NCBI GenBank assembly: GCA_000509105.1
Contig: BAIF02000066.1
Location: 186,001-250,000, forward strand
Direction: 5' to 3'
DNA from: Clostridiales bacterium VE202-21
Lineage (GTDB): Bacteria; Bacillota; Clostridia; Lachnospirales; Lachnospiraceae
Length of the DNA: 64,000 bases
Shown in pieces: positions 43,617 through 51,848 of the stretch. Both the position numbers and the translations under genes were made by a program. The notes below the pieces were generated by a model. The model was given only the letters and a program-made list of their open reading frames with translations, was not told where the DNA came from and made no database searches. Position 1 is the stretch's first letter; every line of letters starts with the position of its first letter.

Positions 43617-43916
43617 ATGTCAGAAGTTAGAAAGCGCATCGTATTTTATGGCCGTGTCCAGGGTGTAGGCTTCCGTTATACAGCCAAGTATCTTGCACAG
43701 TCACTGCAGCTGACTGGATGGGTGAAAAATGAATGGGACGGCACGGTAACCATGGAAATCCAGGGGCGGGAACCAATGATAAACAAATTGTTGGTGGGAT
43801 TGAACCAGGGACATTTCATAACAATAGAATGGATGGATACGGAAGAAATTCCTACAGAGAAAGAAAGCGGTTTCACCGTGCGGTCAAAGGGGTCTGACCC
43901 CTTTGACCATGATTGA
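43617..43916 (+). CDS. acyP: Acylphosphatase with repeat-derived C-terminus
   Basis: A 99-residue enzyme that hydrolyses acyl phosphates such as carbamoyl phosphate. The catalytic block RKRIVFYGRVQGVGFRYTA (Arg and the phosphate loop) and GWVKNEWDGTVTMEIQG with the catalytic Asn are both present. The normal chain would end at about FTVR. The last nine residues (SKGSDPFDHD region) are translated from the palindromic repeat at 43884-43908, so the natural stop has been lost or replaced. proC follows after 25 bases. Confidence 0.88.
   Translation: MSEVRKRIVFYGRVQGVGFRYTAKYLAQSLQLTGWVKNEWDGTVTMEIQGREPMINKLLVGLNQGHFITIEWMDTEEIPTEKESGFTVRSKGSDPFDHD
43884..43908. repeat. GGGGTCTGACCCC palindrome, copy 8, inside the acylphosphatase gene
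   Basis: A perfect 12-1-12 unit with arms GTCAAAGGGGTC and GACCCCTTTGAC, located before the stop codon of the acylphosphatase gene and read in frame. Confidence 0.9.
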
Positions 43917-43941
43917 TAAAAATTAAACGAGGAGGACAACT

Positions 43942-44736
43942 ATGAAATTAGGATTTATTGGAACAGGCAATATGGCAGGCGCTATTATGGGCGGCATTAT
44001 TAAAGAGGGGATTTTCAGTGCTGAAGAGATTATCGGTTCGGATGTCTTTGAACCGGGAAGAGAAAAGGCCAGATCTTTATATGGAATTAACGTAACAGCA
44101 GATAACAAGGAAGTTGTTGAGAAGTCAGAGGTAGTTGTCCTTTCTGTAAAACCACAGTTTTATGCATCTGCAATTGAGGAAATCAAAGAGATCGTCAGGG
44201 ATGACCAGATCATAATTACGATTGCGCCGGGAAAAACACTGGCTTGGCTGGAGGAACAGTTTGGCAAAAAGGTAAAAATAGTCCGTACTATGCCGAATAC
44301 GCCGGCAATGGTAGGAGAGGGGATGACGGCTGCCTGTCCGAATGAGTACGTGACAGAAGAGGAACTGAAGTATACAGTCAGTATCTTAAGTGCGTTTGGA
44401 AAAGTGGAAGTAGTACCGGAGAGACTGATGGATGTTGTTGTTTCTACAAGCGGAAGTTCACCGGCCTATGTATTTATGTTTATTGAAGCAATGGCAGACG
44501 CTGCAGTTGCCGATGGCATGCCGAGGGCACAGGCATATAAGTTCGCTGCACAGGCCGTATACGGCAGCGCCAAGATGGTACTGGAGACGGGAAAACATCC
44601 TGGAGAACTTAAAGATATGGTGTGCTCTCCTGCAGGAACTACGATAGAAGCAGTCAGAGTCCTGGAAAAGAATGGATTCAGAAGCGCGGTAATTGAGGCA
44701 ATGAAAGCCTGCACGGAGATATCAAAAAATATGTGA
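43942..44736 (+). CDS. proC: Pyrroline-5-carboxylate reductase
   Basis: A 264-residue enzyme that reduces pyrroline-5-carboxylate to proline with NAD(P)H. The Rossmann loop GFIGTGNMAGAIMGG opens the chain. The C-terminal substrate block SGSSPAYVFMFIEAMADAAV and VCSPAGTTIEAV are standard. Its position after hypD completes the path from hydroxyproline to proline. AGGAGG precedes the ATG and a strong terminator follows. Confidence 0.95.
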   Translation: MKLGFIGTGNMAGAIMGGIIKEGIFSAEEIIGSDVFEPGREKARSLYGINVTADNKEVVEKSEVVVLSVKPQFYASAIEEIKEIVRDDQIIITIAPGKTLAWLEEQFGKKVKIVRTMPNTPAMVGEGMTAACPNEYVTEEELKYTVSILSAFGKVEVVPERLMDVVVSTSGSSPAYVFMFIEAMADAAVADGMPRAQAYKFAAQAVYGSAKMVLETGKHPGELKDMVCSPAGTTIEAVRVLEKNGFRSAVIEAMKACTEISKNM

Positions 44737-44769
44737 GCTTTATTTTATAGATTTGCTTAAAGCATCTGT

Positions 44770-44807
44770 AAAGGGCCGGATTCAGTAAAAAGAATCCGGC
44801 TCTTTGT
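44770..44807 (+). terminator. Terminator after proC
   Basis: AAAGGGCCGGATTC (44770-44783) pairs with GAATCCGGCTCTTT (44792-44805, one G-T pair) around an eight-base loop. Confidence 0.82.
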
Positions 44808-44828
44808 GAAATAACTAACAATCAGCAT

Positions 44829-44849
44829 CAGAGGGGTCAGACCCCTCTG
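44829..44849. repeat. GGGGTCAGACCCC palindrome, copy 9
   Basis: A perfect 10-1-10 unit with arms CAGAGGGGTC and GACCCCTCTG, an outer-base variant of the family, between the proC terminator and the TetR gene. Confidence 0.88.
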
Positions 44850-44946
44850 CAGACTCTGTCGAGTTAACTTTGAGGTTTTCTTTCCACTTATTGAATTTTG
44901 TGTTAAAATAGTTATTAAGAATTCTATCAAAGAAGGGCTGGAGATT

Positions 44947-45540
44947 ATGGCGAAATCTAAAGAAAATAAGGGCGTGAAAGCAAGGCTTGTATCCGCTGCA
45001 TGGCAGCTGTTCCACGATAAGGGATATGACCAAACAACGGTAGACGATATCATTGAACTTTCGGGTACTTCCAAAGGTTCATTTTATTATTATTTTGACA
45101 CAAAGGATGAATTGCTCAGCACGTTATCTACAGTGCTGGATGATTTTTACGAAGAGCTTTCTGCGGAGATAGATCCGGATATGAATAATTACGATAAGCT
45201 TTTGTACCTGAATTACAGAGCACATTCTATGATCGAGGAGAAGATCAATATAGACCTGCTGGCATCTTTGTATTCCACGCAGCTGACCGCTAAGGGGCAG
45301 AGACACCTTCTGGACAGGAACAGAGTGTATTACCGGCTGATCACAGGTATCGTGGAGGAGGGCCAGAAAAATGGTGAGATCCGCCAGGATAAGTCTATCA
45401 CTGAGATTACCAAGTATTACTCTCTGTGTGAGCGTGCGCTGATTTCAGACTGGTGCCTGAGCAGGGGGGACTATTCACTGGGAGAATACAGCCGGGAATA
45501 TATGCCGGTCATGATGGAATATTTTAAAATTGAGGAGTAA
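44947..45540 (+). CDS. TetR/AcrR-family transcriptional regulator upstream of nrdG
   Basis: A 197-residue repressor with the N-terminal helix-turn-helix FHDKGYDQTTVDDIIELSGTSKGSFYYYF (about residues 22-50). The C-terminal domain resembles the lachnospiral TetR_C members that bind unknown ligands. nrdG starts four bases after its stop, with its ribosome site inside the end of this gene, so the two are co-transcribed. Whether it controls ribonucleotide reduction or the operon upstream is not clear. Confidence 0.84.
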   Translation: MAKSKENKGVKARLVSAAWQLFHDKGYDQTTVDDIIELSGTSKGSFYYYFDTKDELLSTLSTVLDDFYEELSAEIDPDMNNYDKLLYLNYRAHSMIEEKINIDLLASLYSTQLTAKGQRHLLDRNRVYYRLITGIVEEGQKNGEIRQDKSITEITKYYSLCERALISDWCLSRGDYSLGEYSREYMPVMMEYFKIEE

Positions 45541-45544
45541 GCAG

Positions 45545-46240
45545 ATGAATATTCAGGGTTTGCAAAAACTGACACTTTTGGATTATCCGGAGAAAGTGGC
45601 GTGTACGATTTTTACCGCAGGGTGTAACTTCCGGTGTCCTTTTTGCCATAATGCTTCGCTGGTTACCCACGTGGATGTGAATCATAACATACCAGAGGAA
45701 GAAGTATTTTCTTTTCTTAAGAAACGCCAGGGGGTTCTGGACGGCGTATGCATCACGGGCGGGGAGCCATTGTTACAGCCGGATATAGAGGACTTTATAA
45801 AAGCGGTAAAGGACCTGGGATACGCGGTAAAACTGGATACAAATGGAAGCAGTGCCGCCCGTCTGAAGCGGCTCGTAGATCAGCGCCTGGTTGACTATGT
45901 GGCGATGGATATAAAAAATGCTCCAAATAAATATGGTATGACGATCGGGATCGAGGGTTATCATTTGGAAGATATTCTGCAGAGCGTGGATTTCCTGATG
46001 TCAGGAGCGGTGCCCTGCGAATTTCGAACTACGGTTGTCAGGGAATTTCATAAAAGGGAAGATTTTGCAGCTATTGGACGTTGGCTTCGGGGAGCTGAAA
46101 AATATTATCTGCAGGGATTTGTGGATTCCGGAGATCTGATCAGGCCGGGGCTGCGCGCTTATACAAAAGAGATTATGGAACAGGCTCTGGAGATTGTAAA
46201 AAGAAATATTCCCAATGCTGAACTCAGAGGAGTTGAGTGA
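45545..46240 (+). CDS. nrdG: Anaerobic ribonucleotide reductase activating protein
   Basis: A 231-residue radical SAM activase that creates the glycyl radical on NrdD. The cluster motif is CNFRCPFCHNAS (about residues 26-37), followed by GVCITGGEPLLQ. The N-terminus MNIQGLQKLTLLDYPEKVACTIF is typical of the long NrdG form. The start is ATG at 45545 behind GAGGAG; an in-frame ATG at 45530 lies inside the TetR gene. It is not overlapping nrdD: a 250-base region with NrdR boxes and a separate promoter lies between. Confidence 0.92.
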   Translation: MNIQGLQKLTLLDYPEKVACTIFTAGCNFRCPFCHNASLVTHVDVNHNIPEEEVFSFLKKRQGVLDGVCITGGEPLLQPDIEDFIKAVKDLGYAVKLDTNGSSAARLKRLVDQRLVDYVAMDIKNAPNKYGMTIGIEGYHLEDILQSVDFLMSGAVPCEFRTTVVREFHKREDFAAIGRWLRGAEKYYLQGFVDSGDLIRPGLRAYTKEIMEQALEIVKRNIPNAELRGVE

Positions 46241-46332
46241 AGTCTACCGCCTCAGGCAGGCTGTATGGGATGTTAAAGTAGCGCGGGACGGAGTATGCAG
46301 CTTGAAAGGTCAGATCCTTACATAGGAAATTG

Positions 46333-46380
46333 TATCTATATCTAGTTGGAAACGAAAAAGTTGCATACTAGATATTGTTG
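46333..46380 (+). promoter_or_regulatory. Pair of NrdR boxes upstream of nrdD
   Basis: Two 16-base sites, TATCTATATCTAGTTG (46333-46348) and ATACTAGATATTGTTG (46365-46380), each fit the NrdR core (C-ATAT-T-GT type). They start 32 bases apart, three helical turns, which is the known NrdR arrangement. Box two ends seven bases before the -35. nrdR itself is not in the window. Confidence 0.8.
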
Positions 46381-46387
46381 TTCTTTG

Positions 46388-46416
46388 TTGACAAGTGAAA
46401 AATATGGTGATAGAAT
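46388..46416 (+). promoter_or_regulatory. Promoter of nrdD
   Basis: TTGACA (46388-46393), 17 bases, TAGAAT (46411-46416). An 8-bp hairpin (TGCCCAAC/GTTGGGCA, 46426-46449) lies in the short leader. Confidence 0.8.
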
Positions 46417-46493
46417 ATTTTCAGATGCCCAACTGGATCCGGTTGGGCAAAAATTATCTGACTTTGATTTAGAGAAAGGGGCGACCGTACAAT

Positions 46494-48878
46494 ATGTATC
46501 AGGTTACAAAAAGAGATGGGAAGGTAGCTGACTTCAATCTTGCCAAGATAGGGGAGGCGATCAGGAAGGCATTCGAAGCCCAGGAAAAGCAATACAATCA
46601 GGACATAATCGATCTGCTGGCGCTGAAGGTTACGGCAGATTTTGAACCAAAGATTAAAAAAGGCATGGTATCCGTGGAGGATATTCAGGACAGTGTGGAG
46701 TCCGTGCTGATAAAGGCAGGATATGCAGATGTTGCGAAAGGTTACATTTTATACAGAAAACAGAGGGAGAAGATTCGGAATCTGAATTCAACCCTGCTGG
46801 ATTACAAAGAAATTGTGGACAGTTATGTGAAGATTACCGACTGGCGTGTAAAAGAGAATTCAACAGTGACCTATTCTGTCGGCGGTCTGATTCTCAGCAA
46901 CTCCGGCGCTATCACAGCGAATTACTGGCTGTCTGAGATTTATGACGATGAAGTGGGGAGAGCGCACAAGAATGCGGACATTCACATTCATGATCTGTCC
47001 ATGCTTACCGGTTACTGTGCAGGATGGTCCCTGAAACAGCTGATCCAGGATGGCCTGGGCGGCATTACGGGCAGGATCACGTCGGCACCGGCCAAGCATC
47101 TGAGCGTACTCTGCAACCAGATGGTTAACTTTCTGGGAATCATGCAGAATGAATGGGCAGGGGCACAGGCATTTTCATCCTTTGACACCTATCTGGCGCC
47201 CTTTGTCAAGAAAGACAATCTGACATATCCGGAAGTAAAGAAATGTATCGAATCCTTCATATACGGCGTAAATATACCGTCACGCTGGGGGACTCAGGCT
47301 CCGTTCTCCAATATTACACTGGACTGGACAGTACCGGGGGATTTGGCAAATCTTCCTGCTATAGTAGGAGGCGTTCAGCAGGATTTCACCTATGGTGACT
47401 GTAAAGCAGAGATGGATATGATCAATAAGGCATTTATCGAGACGATGATTGAGGGGGATGCCGAGGGCAGAGGATTCCAGTATCCGATCCCGACTTATTC
47501 CATTACAAATGATTTTGACTGGTCTGATACAGAGAATAACCGTCTCCTTTTTGAAATGACAGCGAAGTACGGAACTCCTTATTTTTCAAATTATATAAAC
47601 AGCGATATGGAACCGAGCGATGTCAGAAGTATGTGCTGTCGTCTGCGCCTGGATCTGCGTGAACTGCGCAAGAAATCCGGCGGTTTCTTCGGAAGCGGAG
47701 AGAGTACAGGCTCTATTGGCGTAGTTACCATCAACATGCCGCGTATTGCATATCTGGCCGAGGATGAGGCAGGATTCTATAAACACCTGGATAAAATGAT
47801 GGATATTGCAGCAAGTTCCCTTCATACAAAGCGTATTGTCATATCAAAGCTTATGGAGGAAGGGCTGTATCCTTACACAAAGAGATATCTTGGTTCCTTT
47901 GAGAATCATTTCTCCACAATTGGGCTGATCGGCATGAATGAGGCCGGCCTGAATGCAAAATGGATCCGAAAAGACATGACAAGCGCAGAGACCCAGCAGT
48001 TTACCAAAGATGTACTGAACCATATGAGGGAAAGACTGTCTGATTATCAGGAAATGTACGGAGAGCTGTTTAACCTGGAGGCAACTCCTGCAGAGTCAAC
48101 CACCTACCGTCTGGCAAAACATGACGTGGAACAGTTCCCGGATATCATTACTGCTGCTGAGGGAGACGGAACACCGTATTATACAAACAGCTCACATTTG
48201 CCGGTTGGCTATACCGAAGATGTATTTGAAGCACTTGACATTCAGGATGAGCTTCAGACACTCTATACATCTGGGACTGTATTCCATACCTTCCTTGGAG
48301 AAAAACTGCCGGGCTGGAAAGCAGCGGCATCATTGGTTAAGAAGATCGCAGAGAACTACAAAATGCCATATTATACAATGTCACCGACCTATTCCATCTG
48401 TAAGAACCATGGATATATTTCCGGAGAACAATACAAATGCCCGCACTGCGGAGAGGAAACGGAAGTATACAGCCGTATTACGGGGTACTACCGTCCTGTA
48501 AAGAACTGGAACGATGGTAAGACACAGGAATTCAAGGACCGCAAGGTGTACGATATCAGCAATTCCAAGATGAGCATACGGACACATGAGGCACAGAAGG
48601 CGGCAGAAGAAGTGGCTGTTCCGGCGGGAGAAATGAAAACTCTCCTCTTTACAACCAAGACCTGTCCGAACTGTAAGATTGCAACCAGTTCTCTGGAAAA
48701 AGCAAATATAGCCTATGAGATTGTAGATGCAGAGGAAAATGAAGAACTTGTGAAAAAATACGGTGTAATGCAGGCTCCGACACTGGTTGTAGTCGGTGAG
48801 GATGGCGTGCAGAAAATGGCAAATGCTTCGAATATAAAAGCGTATGCGAGGCACACTAGTACATTATATAATAATTAA
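46494..48878 (+). CDS. nrdD: Anaerobic ribonucleoside-triphosphate reductase with C-terminal thioredoxin domain
   Basis: A 794-residue class III reductase that makes deoxynucleotides without oxygen. Residues 1-90 are the ATP-cone allosteric domain. The glycyl radical is Gly664 in RITGYYRP, and the zinc site has Cys636, His639, Cys649 and Cys652. The chain then continues with a thioredoxin-like domain (about 712-790) with CPNC at 724-727. Formate-using NrdD enzymes lack this, so a redoxin is the probable electron donor, and trxB follows. The last seven residues come from a palindromic element. A pair of NrdR boxes controls transcription. Confidence 0.93.
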   Translation: MYQVTKRDGKVADFNLAKIGEAIRKAFEAQEKQYNQDIIDLLALKVTADFEPKIKKGMVSVEDIQDSVESVLIKAGYADVAKGYILYRKQREKIRNLNSTLLDYKEIVDSYVKITDWRVKENSTVTYSVGGLILSNSGAITANYWLSEIYDDEVGRAHKNADIHIHDLSMLTGYCAGWSLKQLIQDGLGGITGRITSAPAKHLSVLCNQMVNFLGIMQNEWAGAQAFSSFDTYLAPFVKKDNLTYPEVKKCIESFIYGVNIPSRWGTQAPFSNITLDWTVPGDLANLPAIVGGVQQDFTYGDCKAEMDMINKAFIETMIEGDAEGRGFQYPIPTYSITNDFDWSDTENNRLLFEMTAKYGTPYFSNYINSDMEPSDVRSMCCRLRLDLRELRKKSGGFFGSGESTGSIGVVTINMPRIAYLAEDEAGFYKHLDKMMDIAASSLHTKRIVISKLMEEGLYPYTKRYLGSFENHFSTIGLIGMNEAGLNAKWIRKDMTSAETQQFTKDVLNHMRERLSDYQEMYGELFNLEATPAESTTYRLAKHDVEQFPDIITAAEGDGTPYYTNSSHLPVGYTEDVFEALDIQDELQTLYTSGTVFHTFLGEKLPGWKAAASLVKKIAENYKMPYYTMSPTYSICKNHGYISGEQYKCPHCGEETEVYSRITGYYRPVKNWNDGKTQEFKDRKVYDISNSKMSIRTHEAQKAAEEVAVPAGEMKTLLFTTKTCPNCKIATSSLEKANIAYEIVDAEENEELVKKYGVMQAPTLVVVGEDGVQKMANASNIKAYARHTSTLYNN

Positions 48879-49019
48879 CTGCCACATAAGCCGACCTAAA
48901 TTTCCGATAGCACTGCTCCCCAAGCCTCAGCGTAACCCACTACGCCTGCGTTTGTGGAGCAGCACTCTCGAGAATTTATCTCAGCTTATGAGTCAGTTAC
49001 TTATTTTACGATGTACTAG
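48856..49019. repeat. 164-bp imperfect palindrome covering the end of nrdD
   Basis: CTAGTACAT (48856-48864) and its complement ATGTACTAG (49011-49019) are the ends. The intervening sequence folds back on itself with few mismatches: CATAAG/CTTATG and GCACTGCTCC/GGAGCAGCAC are inner pairs, and CGTA/TACG close to the centre. The nrdD stop (48876-48878) lies inside the left arm. This is the layout of a MITE-type element; a structured RNA is the alternative. Confidence 0.7.
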
Positions 49020-49162
49020 AGTATAACAGATAAACGGCAGTGGCGGGCGGAGAGGAATCGGTATCCCCCACTGACATGAGTTCAATCTACGCATCATGAT
49101 AGGATGTAGGCGTATTCTGTGAAATTACCGGGCGTGTATTGAAATAACAAGGAGGGCTGATT

Positions 49163-50065
49163 ATGTATGATATCGGAATTATCGGCGGCGGTACGGCAGG
49201 CATGACTGCGGCAATATATGGACAGAGAGCCGGGAAACGTACATTAATTATTGAAAGTATGAATTTCGGAGGGCAGATTACTTCTTCCCACAATGTAGAG
49301 AATTACCCTGGGATTGCAAGTGTAAGCGGCAGTGAATTTTCCATGAATCTGCTGGATCAGGCGATGAAGTTGGGAACAGAGACCGTGATGGAACAGGTCA
49401 CGGGTATCCGGGATGAGGACGGCTTAAAGATCATAGAGACTGCAGGAAAAGAATACCCATGCAGAACCGTGATTATCGCCACAGGAGTCACGCACCGGCA
49501 CTTAGGACTGGAAAAAGAGATCCAGCTCACCGGCGCAGGCATATCTTATTGTGCCACCTGTGACGGTGCATTTTTCAAAGGCCGTGATGTTGCGGTCATA
49601 GGAGGCGGAAATACGGCGCTTCAGGATGCGGAGTTTCTTTCCAACTACTGCAAAAAGGTATATCTGGTACACAGAAGAGATGAATTCCGCGGTGACAGCA
49701 GTCTGGTAGACGCACTGAAGGCAAGAGATAACGTAGAATTCGTGCTCAGTGCTACAGTGAAAGATATCATAGGAGAGACCATGGTAGAGGGCCTGACCCT
49801 GAACAACAAAAAGACCGGAGAAGATTTCAAAATAGACGTAGCAGGAGTATTTGTGGCAATCGGACAGATCCCCCAGAACCAGGTATTTGCCGAATTCGTA
49901 AAACTGGATGCGGATGGATTCATACTGGCTTCCGAGGACTGCATGACCTCCCGGCCAGGTGTGTTCGCAGCAGGAGACTGCCGTACAAAAGAAGTGCGCC
50001 AGCTCACAACAGCGGCGGCAGATGGGGCGGTAGCGGCTTTAGCGGCTTGTAAGTATTTGGTTTGA
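49163..50065 (+). CDS. trxB: Thioredoxin reductase
   Basis: A 300-residue FAD/NADPH flavoenzyme. FAD-binding GGGTAGMTAAIYG, the redox-active CATC and the NADPH loop GGGNTALQDAEFL are clear, and the C-terminal GVFAAGDCRTK is the second FAD site. It stands directly after nrdD, with its thioredoxin domain, and is the plausible electron supply for it. RBS AAGGAGGG. It ends before a perfect 34-bp inverted repeat. Confidence 0.95.
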   Translation: MYDIGIIGGGTAGMTAAIYGQRAGKRTLIIESMNFGGQITSSHNVENYPGIASVSGSEFSMNLLDQAMKLGTETVMEQVTGIRDEDGLKIIETAGKEYPCRTVIIATGVTHRHLGLEKEIQLTGAGISYCATCDGAFFKGRDVAVIGGGNTALQDAEFLSNYCKKVYLVHRRDEFRGDSSLVDALKARDNVEFVLSATVKDIIGETMVEGLTLNNKKTGEDFKIDVAGVFVAIGQIPQNQVFAEFVKLDADGFILASEDCMTSRPGVFAAGDCRTKEVRQLTTAAADGAVAALAACKYLV

Positions 50066-50227
50066 TGTCCGCCTGTCTTGGATGTTGTATGCGGCGCAGG
50101 CCGGGTGCATCCTGGCGGTAGACGCCAGTGGCAAGAAAGATCCCGTGCAGCAACTAAATATACACCGCACACCGTTACAGGAAGCCCCCTCTTATTTGGA
50201 GTATTATCTACCGATTGGATGAACCGA

Positions 50228-50324
50228 GCTGTATGGGGGCGCGGCAGGGCTCTCTGGGATGCTCTTTTGCGGTGTTACAGCCGCAATACGCATCCCAGAG
50301 AGCCCTGCCGCGCCCCCATACAGC
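50228..50324. repeat. Perfect 34-bp inverted repeat between convergent genes
   Basis: The arm at 50228-50261 is matched exactly by its reverse complement at 50291-50324. The 29-base loop holds a 6-bp hairpin (TTGCGG/CCGCAA). It lies between trxB and the DUF6106-like gene on the other strand. There is no T-run. Bases 50066-50227 before it show no gene. Confidence 0.85.
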
Positions 50325-50350
50325 GCCCCTTTTAGCCACACCTATCCGTC

Positions 50351-50851
50351 TCAATCCAAATAAAGCTTCATCCCCATCCAGGATTTCATGTGGTTCAGCA
50401 TGGTTTCATCTGGTTCTATGATGATGCATGTGTTTTTCTGGTTCAGCTGGATCATGATGGAGTAAGCTTTTGCTTTGGCATCCTGTGAGGAAAAATCCAG
50501 GGTCTTTTCCGGGTGCTGGGAGTTCAAGCGCGGTGATCCTTTTGGCGCTATGATTTCGGCCTGCTGGATGTCAAATGTGAGCAGTTTTTTTCTCTTAGAT
50601 TTGCTGTAGATGGCATCTACTTCCATATCGTGGTTCAGCAGTGTGTATTCGTATTCCACGCTTAGCTTAGGGAATACAAAATAGTATGCCAGGAAAGCGA
50701 GGACGACTGTGATGATTACCCCTAGAAAACCGATGAACATCATGGAAAACACGAGGATCAGGGCGAGGGCCGCGATGATGAGGATACGGATTACGGTATC
50801 CAGCGGGCGGGATTTGCGGGCTACAAGTTGTTCATAAAAAGCATCATTCAT
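50351..50851 (-). CDS. DUF6106-like membrane protein
   Basis: A 166-residue protein with two hydrophobic helices near the N-terminus (about residues 22-65) and a soluble domain after that. The pattern LSVEYEYTLLNHDMEVDAIYSKSKRKK, then ...IIAPKGSPRL, is typical of a lachnospiral family I recall as DUF6106; function unknown. The ATG at 50851 has an AGGAG-type site. The PucR-type regulator gene ends two bases upstream of this ATG, so the two form an operon. Confidence 0.68.
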   Translation of the reverse strand: MNDAFYEQLVARKSRPLDTVIRILIIAALALILVFSMMFIGFLGVIITVVLAFLAYYFVFPKLSVEYEYTLLNHDMEVDAIYSKSKRKKLLTFDIQQAEIIAPKGSPRLNSQHPEKTLDFSSQDAKAKAYSIMIQLNQKNTCIIIEPDETMLNHMKSWMGMKLYLD

Positions 50852-50852
50852 A

Positions 50853-51761
50853 TCAGGAGTTCCTTTCTGTTTGTAAATAGTTAATGACCATGGTAGCAAT
50901 TTTGAAGGTCATGGCATCCTCGAATCTGCGGATGTCCAGGCCTGTCCTTTTCTCAATCTGTTCCAGCCGGTAGATGAGGGTGTTTCTGTGCATATGCAGC
51001 TGTCTGGATGTCTCGGCTATGTTTAAGTTATTTTGGAAAAACTTGTTGATAGTAGATGTCGTCTCCTCATCAAATGCGTCCGGAATATCGCTTCCAAAAA
51101 TCTCTTTCAGAAAATTTTCGCATAAGCTTACCGGCAGCTGGTAGATCAGTCTTCCAATGCCGAGCTGATCGTGAGGAAATACGGTCTGCTCGGAATAAAA
51201 CAGCTTCCCAACACGCAGCGCCAGGCTGGCTTCCTTAAAAGCGCCGGGCAGTTCCATGAGCGTACTGATACTTCCACTGTATGCGACCTGCACATGTGTC
51301 AGCGCCTCCATATTCAGTGTGTCGACGATCATGTGTGCAATCCGGCTGATGTCGCCATCGGTGTCCGAGGACTTCCGTGGGCGTAGTATCACGAGGTTCT
51401 TTTCGCCCATGGAAACAAGGTTAGTTTTGGCCTGTGAGGGAAACAAATTCTTAAGAATCTCTATGACAGTATCATCCAGAGCGTTTTTGGTTTCCACCAG
51501 AAATAGAGTCCTCTGAGATTCCGGATCGATGTGGAGACGGATGGCCCGCTCATAGATGTCATATGCCGGAATGCTGTCCGTCATCAGGCTTTGCAGGAAA
51601 TGATTCTTGTTGTATTTTTCCCGGTATGCCTGGGCGAGACAGCGGACTTGTGTCAGCGCATTTTCAAGCTCTTCCGGCGTGTCTGCGCGGACTTCGAGCG
51701 TCATGCCGGTTATTCTTTTTAGTTCGGACAAAGCTTTTACAAGCTCTGGTGTGTTCTCCAT
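50853..51761 (-). CDS. PucR/CdaR-type transcriptional regulator
   Basis: A protein of about 302 residues. The C-terminal 60 residues carry the PucR helix-turn-helix (FQNNLNIAETSRQLHMHRNTLIYRLEQIEKRTGLDIR). The central GGDEF-like part of this family is visible as a weak alpha/beta domain. Such regulators sense sugar acids or purine breakdown products. I took the ATG at 51761, which has GAGGG at the right distance, over one two codons upstream. It is transcribed in the same direction as the sugar ATPase gene before it. Confidence 0.83.
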   Translation of the reverse strand: MENTPELVKALSELKRITGMTLEVRADTPEELENALTQVRCLAQAYREKYNKNHFLQSLMTDSIPAYDIYERAIRLHIDPESQRTLFLVETKNALDDTVIEILKNLFPSQAKTNLVSMGEKNLVILRPRKSSDTDGDISRIAHMIVDTLNMEALTHVQVAYSGSISTLMELPGAFKEASLALRVGKLFYSEQTVFPHDQLGIGRLIYQLPVSLCENFLKEIFGSDIPDAFDEETTSTINKFFQNNLNIAETSRQLHMHRNTLIYRLEQIEKRTGLDIRRFEDAMTFKIATMVINYLQTERNS

Positions 51762-51848
51762 AATCATCCCTCGTATAGATAGAATTGAAGAGGCTGCACT
51801 TTTATAGTACAGCCCCTCTCTTAATTATTATAATATTATTCTAAAGCA

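Noticed and set aside
46346..46531. A small open frame between nrdG and nrdD
   Set aside because: It covers the NrdR box, promoter and nrdD start and has no ribosome site.
48856..49019. 6S RNA
   Set aside because: The shape is similar, but the stem is too symmetrical, lacks a clear central bubble, and overlaps the coding end of nrdD.
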